Origin: Branchiostoma lanceolatum
Lineage: Eukaryota > Chordata > Leptocardii > Amphioxiformes > Branchiostomatidae
Assembly (NCBI RefSeq): GCF_035083965.1
Contig: NC_089725.1
Coordinates: forward strand, 25,057,925 to 25,121,924
Direction: 5' to 3'
Length of the DNA stretch: 64,000 nucleotides
A program made the position numbers and the translations under genes. Below the pieces are notes generated by a model. The model did not search any database and had not been told where the DNA came from. It saw only the letters and a program-made list of their open reading frames with translations. Position 1 is the first letter of the stretch. Each line of letters begins with the position of its first letter. Below, piece by piece: positions 55,650 through 64,000 of this stretch.

Positions 55650-57031
55650 ATAAGGGGACTTCCTAATCTGTTCACGTATCGTAATAACATCACATACCGT
55701 GGCAGGAGAGGAAAAGCGAATTGTTGAACAGTTTAGATGTACATGTAGATGCATGGCAGACCCTGTACATAACCAGAAGAAGACTGATTGATAGTATAAA
55801 ACACTGCTGTTCATCAGATTCAGATAACTGTATTCCTAGTTACCTATGACTTACCTTTCGAACTGGCAAAGGGTATACAACTGTATTTATGTTAGAAATG
55901 GTTCCGAATACACTTTTCTCTTTTCAATAAATGTCTAATTGTAAAATATGATTCCTGATCTGCCAAAAGTGTTTAAATGTAACAAACTACTCATTGTATT
56001 AATGGTTTCTTCATAATAGCATATCTTCATAATACATTTCAATAACACAGTATCGAATAGGGAATGTTGTCAGTTCTGTTGAGATGATAATGTTCAATGG
56101 AGTGTTTATACACTTGGGTATAGAATAAATAGTGTTGGAGAATAACAAACTAGTTGCTAAATTTCTAACAAAGACGGCAAAACACTCAATCATTTATAAC
56201 GAAATAACCAAGAGCAATCTGAAAGCTGCTGAGGAAGTGATTATGGCTGTTTTGAAGTTTTCCAAGGGGTGTACTTTTTGTTCTCTTCATGGGGAGGGGC
56301 AGCAGGTGATACATTTCCAATCACCCTACTAGACACACTCCCCTGGCAACCATAATCTCTTTAGGGCGTCATTTGTATCGCTATCAATGAAGTGATTGTT
56401 GGCAAAGGTATGGAACTTTATTTTATTCTTTATTGGTGTGTTTTCTATGTAAAAAAACATTATTATTCCCATCTGGTCCCACCTTTGTCACGGTGTCCAA
56501 TCATTCCGCCTTCAGATTGATGTAGTAGTAGCATACACTGCTTCAGTGGATAAACTTCATACATAACGTGTAACGCAGTGAAATCCGTTTAACCATTAAA
56601 ATATACGTGATACCAGACACAGTTCGTTAGTGTAAGGCTCATTCTCGTAGTTTTACACCTATTCCGTCGGTTGTAAATGGTAAGTCCGCTCGTAAATTAT
56701 CTAGCCTATAGCTATTTGTCCAATTTCTACTATTTTCAACCAACCCATGGGGTCTGGTACAGACCAAGACCCAAGACCCCCACTGATGTGTACATCTTCT
56801 TGGGCAAAATTGTCGTTTCCCCAAGCCCCGAAACTGAGTCATACCATAGACTTAATGAAATGGTACATACTTCTGAAACAGTATCCGACGTCAAACACAC
56901 TCTACTGCCAGTAGACTAGCGCCCTGCTGCAGTGATTACACCTCAGTGTGGCCCAGGGCTACCGAAACGGAGATGGGTTCCTAAACACCAATGGTGTGGG
57001 AGGACTTTAAAACTTTTTTTAACTATCACCT
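55650..57031. other. 3' UTR of receptor B and intergenic sequence
   Basis: AATAAA at 55926-55931 fits the receptor B transcript. Copy 2 of the dispersed repeat (56388-56590) follows; its minus-strand AATAAA motifs near 56417-56432 could serve the SLC51A transcript. A plus frame at 56677-56919 is not recognised. Confidence 0.5.
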
Positions 57032-59525
57032 CTACATCATCATGTAAAATATTAAGTTGTCTGTCAGCGGTTCGATCTCCTCCGTCACCACCGGGAGGGA
57101 CTTGGCGGCCCTCAATCTGCGCGGCTCGGGAGGAACGCACTGCACCGCCTTGTCTTCCGTCACAGGCGGCGGCGGGAAGGGCACATCGGGCCGGCGGTAC
57201 AAGGCGCGGGCCAGGAGACTCAACAGGAACATCTCCACGATCAGAACATAGGCGTACAGTACTGAAAAATAGAAGTACTGTATTACTCCTAGTATTGATT
57301 CGTTCTGCTAGTTCTTTCTAGTGACGCTAAAGAAGAGTGGCGGGTGTCGCTCGAAACGTCCAGAAGTAATCTCTGAATCTTATCCTGTTGTAGAGATTGA
57401 ATTGTTCTTAAAGAAATAGAAGATTTGGAGTCCTGTATTTTGTCACATGGCTCAGGAAGATCTCCACTTCTGAGTCAATAAAACGGAAACAGTTCATCTC
57501 ATACTATTTTGTGAACAAAAGTGGACACTTGGGGCGCATTCTATAGTTTTATGTCAATTTGCAGCATGCAGTTATCACAATAATTTGAAGAATAACTTGA
57601 AAGCGTAGGCTTGTACATTGTAAAAGAACCGTTCTGTTATAGTCATTTATTTCGATTTTGTCTTCAACGGATTGGAAATTAGAAAAAAACGTAGAAAAGA
57701 CCAACATACTTCCACAACATTTATCTCTCTAAAAGTTACTCTATCAAAGAGCTGGAGTATAAACATACAGGGTTAGAAATGACACAAAGCTAGAGCTTAC
57801 TATGATGCTACTACATAAAGCTATTCCGGATAACTAAATCATAACGTTATACGTACTGTTTCCCCGTGACATGGAAGTGAACGGTGCTGTACAGATCGCT
57901 ATCCCGGCGGACGACAGTGCCACGATGATGTTCTTCTGCACAGTGACCAGCACCAGGGGTAGGACGACACACACTAATTTGCCCTTCAGCATAGCCTGGG
58001 ACACAAAAAACATTGCAAGAAAATTCTATATAGGTTTACAAAGGACAAACGTTTGTCAAAAGGAATTGTTTCACTATCGTAATATTGCAGGGGAGACCAG
58101 CAAAGTAAGTACCAGTGGGATCAAGAGGGTCAATATATCTTAAAACTAATTCTAGATGTAAACACTATTATGTTCCAAGACGATACTCCATCAAATGAAA
58201 GGACTGCACAAGCGTGTACAACGATTGTATGAACTACAAAGGAAACATAGTTTAGGTTAAGCTTATCGGCAATATTGGCGCCAAAATCGCCAAAATTCCA
58301 ATACTTTGACTAGTGCCATACCTGTGGCACATAAGGATCCGCTGCCCGTACGAAGAACACCAGACCGTAGAGGGAGCACAGGAAGGACAGGATCAGGACC
58401 ACTGCGCACAGGACAAAGATCGGGGAAGACGCCTGGAGAAGGAGAACATCGTTATGAAAATGTGCATGCGTACGTTCAATACGTTTCGAGGCTGCTTACA
58501 CTAATCGTCAAGCAGATGTTGCAGTATGGTTGGTGTTGAGCGTGCTGTTTGTACGTATTTCCGGAGGTGCGCGCTTTTTACAGGTGCCAGTCGAATATCT
58601 GTAAAAAGCGCGCACACTGTACTTAACATCGCTAACTACGCTCAAAGCAAGCCCCACTGCTTGGAGCTTAGTTAATTTAGCACAGACCTTACTCAGTTAT
58701 AAACGTGGCTATACTGTATATATAGTTGTATGTATGTTTGCATACAGCCGTAACTATACATTCAATCTCAATAAGAATTAGAAAGAATGTCCTACCGTGC
58801 CCGGGGTGTGTCTGTCATCAGTGTACAGGACCGCAGCGATGTACGTGAAGACTGGCCGGACAAAAATGCCCTGCAGGACCAGCAGCTTCATTCTCCTCAG
58901 GAGACGTCTGAATTAAAAAGTCACCAGCAATACGTAATGCGTTCTCGAGAGCTTCTTTGACGAGTAATAAAGTAGTGGTGTTTGTTTATTTCGATGTTAC
59001 ACACTGGTCACCAGAAGACCACTTTAAATATTACAAGCTACACTGAAATAGCATCTCTTCTTCCTGGGACAGAAACATGGCGATTGAGACAAGCTTATAT
59101 CTCGCCGAGAGTAGACGAGGATCAAATGACCCAACAGGAGAAGCAAGAAAGGCTACTCGGGAACATCCCCTGTCCCGTTTCTTAAGGTGGGAAATACGTG
59201 TAAAGTAACTGTCGCAAAGGCACAAAATAGGGGCCCGGCAGTGTTACGAGAAGATGAGAAATACATATAAATTTATATATGCCCAAAGCCAAACCTGACC
59301 GTGTGAGAGTCCTCCTGGGGATACAGACGCAGCAGCAGCATGGCGGCATGTTGAGCGCTACCGGGATGGCTGACAGCGTCTTCACCATCCGCGCAGCGCC
59401 GCCCATGTAGTCTGTGACCAGCAAGGGAAGCTGGTACACACCCACTGCCAGAACACTTCAAAGAAAAGGGTAAAAAATATCCTGTAAGAGGCTGCTACTA
59501 AGAGACAAACAATACACACATACAC

Positions 59526-59574
<49 letters not shown>

Positions 59575-61720
59575 CATACATACATACATACATACATACA
59601 TACATACATACATACATACATACATACATACATAAAAAACATACATACATACATACATACATACAAACACACATACATACATACATACATACATACATAC
59701 ATACATACATACATACATACATACATACATACAAACATACATACATGGTATTCAGGGCTTGAATCATCTGCTTGCTGTTTAATATTTCAAGATACAGAGA
59801 TGACTGTTAAATGAATCATGTAGCTGCGATTTCAAACGAAATGCTTTAAAGCCAGTCTTATCAAGTAATCGTTTGAAAAGCGCTGACAAATTGGCACCGT
59901 CCGCCTGTCGGGGCGTTTAAGGATTTTAAGGACAAGGTAATTCGATTAACAAGCCGCCTTGAACCACTGGGGTTGTCTAGTTGTCCGTGTCATTACAGCT
60001 GCTTAAGTTGCGCGATGTAGTGACTGGGCCGTGGGGGTGGACTCATCCGGACTAATCGTTTAGGCACATTTTGATACTCTCTGGTATTAATGTTGTCTTC
60101 TTTGAGTTCACCAACACATGTTTTACAGATTTGAAAAAAAAAAGCATTTTTAGAGTTGGTTCCCTCAGGGCAAGGCGCAAACATTAAGGGTACACTCCCA
60201 CTCACAGTGGTCACATCGAAGGTACTGTTGCTGCCGAGCACAGTGATACTCGAGCTCATAGTAGACATCTATGCATGACACATACACAGACATCTCTAAT
60301 CCTGCTAATAGTGAGTCCCACTGAACTCACATGTTGAGGGCGAACTCGTTGATAAGGGTTGTCCTGGGAGCTAACAACGTCGTCATACACGTCACAGCTA
60401 TCACCTAGTGAAATGATAGATAGAGCTGTCACTCACTCAGTGCGTGTCATGGTCTTGATTTTATGAGAAGGCATTGCACAGTTTCATCACGCTGCTGTTG
60501 TTACTTTGTTTTACTGTAAAATGGAGGTAAAAATGATTTCCAACATTTCTACTCGTGATTTTTGCGAGTTTCTATTGGCTTACCGGATAGATGAAGAGGA
60601 TGAGCAGAATTTTGGTCCGCCTGGGGGCGCTGCTGTACCGTCGCCAGAAGAAGACGATCTCCTCCAGGAACAAGAGAAGGACGATGAACGTGAAGCCTCC
60701 TGCGGTGCCGTACAACACCAGCTCCACCGTACCCACCTCTGCAATGATAATGAATGAAAACCTTTATTGTATACATATACTAGTACCCTATGGGTTAAGA
60801 ACAGGCCACAAAAGAATAATGTACAAATACATTGTCAGTTACTACAATAATCATAATCTAAATGATTTCGACTTCTCCTCGCTTTTTTATAAGAGCAAAT
60901 AATAAAGGGGTTACTTGCGACGTAGAAAACATTCGGCTAAGCCCTTCAAATTCGACCAAGCGACTGGTGAAATTGATGTCTGAGTTTGCGGCCTGATTAT
61001 GAAGTCAAAACAACAGCTCGTGACTGTTTATAAGTCACTACTGGGTCAGACGTCGATCAGAGCTCGGCGGAGGTCTGTACATGACCTTGCCGTCAGAATC
61101 AGCTGTCTCTGTCGTTCAGGGATGACCCATTTTACTTCTGTGAGGGATACTATTTCAACGACATAAACTCATTGTTGAGCTCACTTTAGATCGTCGAGAA
61201 TATTACCTCATTGCATGCCTTACACATATTCAGACAGACTCCGCCTATCTAAGGTCTTCCCGTGTTAATTACGAATGTACAAAAATGTCCGACTGGCATT
61301 CATGTTGCTGGTAACTGTTACATGAACTGTTACATAAACTGCCGCACGGGGGATGCTGTCCGATCCGATGGATAACTAGGGATTCCCCGTGGGTCATCAA
61401 AACGTTCCCTATGTTCTTTAACACAAGAACATTTTGAAGAGGAGTAATGGCTCAATCCAAGTATAGCAAGCTCCCAAGCGCCCTCATGTTAAATGGTAGC
61501 ATGTGAAATGGTATATGGCCAGTACAACACGACTTTTATATGGTTTGTTATGCCAAGCGGCCCTGACAGGGTACGCCAGCTAGTGCGCGTCGGTCTCATC
61601 ATGCACATGAACACACTGAAAAAGAAATATAAGAATAAGAGGTAACGAGACATTTCAGCCCCACACACCTGCAAGTGCCTCCCGTGAGTACAGCAGTTCT
61701 CCCGTGCAGTTGCTTGCCAT
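57032..61720 (-). CDS. SLC51A: Organic solute transporter subunit alpha, 8 exons
   Basis: Exons (minus): 61720-61669, 60738-60584, 60404-60331, 59455-59300, 58907-58796, 58432-58322, 57995-57857, 57261-57032; 342 residues against 340 in human, all GT-AG, phases close. OST-alpha pairs with SLC51B to move bile acids and steroids by facilitated diffusion across the basolateral membrane; it has seven predicted TM helices. Diagnostic matches to human: a start region with VGTVELVLYGTAGG, the Cys cluster MPPCCCCVCIPRRTLTR (human GPCCCCCPCCPRLLLTR), KLLVLQGIF in the place of LLMLGPFQY, and the last helix VLIVEMFLLSLLARALYRR (human LILETFLMTVLTRMYYRR). The C-terminal tail is Pro and Glu-rich and ends DNLIFYMMM. 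No beta subunit is visible here. Confidence 0.93.
57300..57420. repeat. Fragment of a hairpin-type repeat
   Basis: AAGAAGAGTGGCGGGTGTCG then CGAAACGTCCAGAAGTAATC and TCTTATCCTGTTGTAGAG resemble, in motif order, the GTTTCAGAC and CTTATCCAGTTGCTTGAG elements elsewhere in the window. Limits uncertain. It lies in the last SLC51A intron. Confidence 0.35.
58567..58615. repeat. Perfect 17 bp hairpin in SLC51A intron 5
   Basis: GTGCGCGCTTTTTACAG (58567-58583) and its exact complement CTGTAAAAAGCGCGCAC (58599-58615), loop 15 bases. Confidence 0.85.
59527..59745 (+). repeat. Compound microsatellite (GATA)n(CATA)n
   Basis: Twelve GATA units then about 170 bases of CATA with few interruptions, in SLC51A intron 3. 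Long frames across it (runs of YVCM) are artefacts of the repeat. Confidence 0.95.
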
Positions 61721-64000
61721 GATTGTGCGTAAATCAGCAGCGAGACGTGAAGCTATTGTTGCTCAAGGGTAAAGCGATAGGACCGGTCCCGAACAACCCG
61801 AGGGCAGGGACCGATCGTGTAACAGTTGAGGGTGGGTGTAGCCATTGGCTCCGACAGAATGGGCTGCGTTATTAATGGATGAACCCTTAGCGCATCAATT
61901 GATAGCCTGCATGCATGCAGATGACGAAATGTCTTGGACTTAACAGCCATGAAGTAGAGAGCACCTGATGACGGGAAGTTACAGAACGCCCGGTGTAACC
62001 AATGCTCGCCCTTCCCCGACATCTCCCAGTTTCCAGCTCGGCTTGACTGGGCTGGTTGTCCCGCAGAAGTCGGTCCGACGTCTCGGTGTGGCTGTCTGAG
62101 AATGTCCAGCCGTGATGACAGCAGTGAGACACAGCCGAACAGTTCTGTACAACATTGTGGTTGACAGCTTCATTTGTCAGCGAAACTAGAGACTTCGTTA
62201 TCATCTACTGAGTTGGAAACTAAAGATTTCCAAACGGTCCATACACCAGTATAAGGGGCCATTGCGGTTGGCGACTTTGTACTAGCCCATGTATGCTAGT
62301 TATTATCTTTACACATTTGATTGTAACGTTATATTATGTTTAAGAACAACGCTTCGATTCAATTCGCTGAGGTAACATGGTAATAGATGACAGAAAACCA
62401 TATTAACTTTGACTTTCATTGCTTGTTCCTCTCTTGTCGTTTTTCTTCTTTAAACTTAAAAGAAAATGCATAATCGAACAAACAAAAACACACTACAAGT
62501 TCCCCGGTAGACTGAAACTCAGCCGCCATGGAGAGATTAGTTGCTGAACATGACACCAGTGGAAACAATGGTCCTCTTTACGAGCACAACAATCCTTTGC
62601 ACGATCGCAATCCTGAAACCGAGACGTGTGGCAACCATTAGCGACCGGTCCCCTGTATCGTGTTAAACCTCGGCAGATGCAATGCCTAATTTTGGAGCGC
62701 TCACGCCCCTGGCGCTAACTGGACGCCTTCTTCATATAAATAAGGTGTCTGAGCCGCCATGCAGAGATTTTCCAGATATCGGATGCCATAGCAAGTACAG
62801 GGTTACTGTAAACATTGTATCCACCAACGGCTAGTTGGTGTGTAGCCTCCATACTAGACCATAGCTATATAGGCGCCGCTGACATAAGCGTAGCATTGTC
62901 GGCGCTTTAACATTGCCATTTTGAAAATATGATCACGGTCTATTAAAATAGCTACTCATGTTCCAATGGTCGACATGCTTGAAAACGTAAGACGTTTCAG
63001 ACATCAGTGAGCAGATTGCTTGACATCCATGTGATGAGATGAGTTCGTTCGTTCAAGCCTAGTGGCACATAGCTATAGGACAGCAAAGGTTTCCTTCCTG
63101 TTTCAGTAGTAGGGTATATTTTTACAGGTAGTGGTTTATAACATACACAATACAAAGTCACTCAAGCAACTGGATAAGTTTTGTAAACGGTCAAACGTTT
63201 CAGAAAGCATCCGCTATCCATCGTTAAGATCGCGTCTGTATTGCGCAACAGCGAAACTGAACTGGTGTCACCTTCATAACGAGGTTAAAGGGCACCTGTC
63301 AGGCAAAGCAGAGTGTTTCTACTGCTTCCGGTAGTCACGCCAAGTCACCTGTCATGGAGGGCGACCACATGAAAAATGTTTCCTTGCTGGCAGTCACAAT
63401 GGACATTTAGAGTGTCTACATTATGTTTCATAAACAACATCTAGAAGGTGATCTGTTTGACCCTTGACCTTAATGGCCAGTTTCTCTGCTGCAACAGAAA
63501 GCCACCTGTTTGTGCATTGTTCGGTGTGGCCATGACGTCAGGGTATTCCCCAACTTTTGTCGACGTGGCACAGTTTATATTCGGTCCAAAACTAGATCGC
63601 CTTGTATTGAACACCCAAGGAAGAGCGTTACTTCTTGCAAGGTAAGGGAATTTACTCTGTGTGTTGGTGCTGTAACGATCACCATTCTATTCGTTTTCTC
63701 TTATTTCACTTTTATCGTTTCGTGCAGACAGATATCAAGTAACAGCCAATGCTGCCTAGACTGGCCAAAGACTATTCAAAGCACCAGGAATTGCAGGCGT
63801 TGAGACAGTGACAGATTAGCTACGCAGAGCTAAATGGTAGAAAATTGCAGTCAAAATATATAATATTCAAAATCTACGACTGACGGTCATGTGGGAGTAA
63901 ACTTAAGCAAAATTGTCAGGAATAACCACACACTGATGCCCCTTCCCCGGTCTGTTGCAAGCATATTAAACTCGGCCGGTGGGCGTTCTTGCTTGAAATC
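61721..64000. other. Upstream region of SLC51A; no other gene recognised
   Basis: Contains a MITE fragment with ACTCAAGCAACTGGATAA near 63161-63180 and a related GACGTTTCAGACATC near 62991. Open frames (62204-61887 minus, 63448-63645 plus) have no recognised domain or splice partner. The SLC51A promoter is presumably in the first few hundred bases left of 62200. Confidence 0.45.

Noticed and set aside
59382-59767. Long frames reading YVCMYVCM
   Set aside because: Translation of the (CATA)n/(GATA)n microsatellite in an SLC51A intron.

Overview
The window looks like nuclear DNA of an invertebrate chordate, most likely a cephalochordate (amphioxus, Branchiostoma). This is inferred from deuterostome-type genes with many short GT-AG introns, a dense load of small inverted-repeat transposons in introns, and lineage-type TSP1/EGF receptors. 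No viral, bacterial or organellar sequence was recognised.

Layout, left to right: (1) 1-1583, the last exon of an SLC24-type K+-dependent Na+/Ca2+ exchanger. (2) 3127-7782 (+), a four-exon secreted protein with one PAN/apple domain and a long polybasic, Thr/Pro-rich tail. (3) 19844-11648 (-), an eight-exon RRM plus CCHC zinc-knuckle protein of the RBM4/Lark type; its introns hold three separate short TIR transposons with clear target duplications. (4) 20410-21702 (+), DNAAF4 (DYX1C1) as one uninterrupted exon, sharing a roughly 0.5 kb divergent promoter region with the Lark-like gene. (5) 22006-34600, a repeat-rich stretch dominated by a DNA transposon about 3.2 kb long with 622 bp terminal inverted repeats (26371-32683). 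A second copy of the same family (29068-32149) is inserted inside it. Both insertions have exact 5 bp target duplications. (6) 34680-43376 (+), UTP25/DIEXF in 19 exons, with one U12-type AT-AC intron and one GC-AG intron. (7) 44280-55649, two paralogous type I membrane proteins (TSP1, EGF-like modules, TM, Cys run, Tyr-repeat tail) head to head as an inverted duplication. (8) 61720-57032 (-), SLC51A (organic solute transporter alpha) in eight exons.

All multi-exon models were built by hand from splice sites. For the six complete multi-exon genes (PAN, Lark-like, UTP25, receptors A and B, SLC51A) the exon phases close exactly and the total coding lengths are multiples of three: 359, 277, 800, 567, 500 and 342 codons before the stop. 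The genes look like independent neighbours rather than a pathway: cilia assembly (DNAAF4), ribosome biogenesis (UTP25), RNA binding (Lark), transport (SLC24, SLC51A) and cell surface (the receptor pair).

Most noteworthy are the self-nested transposon, the receptor pair whose cytoplasmic tails differ by expansion of an 8-residue tyrosine repeat (YxxP/YxxL), the 7 bp insertion that puts the signal peptide of one receptor copy out of frame, and the U12 AT-AC intron.
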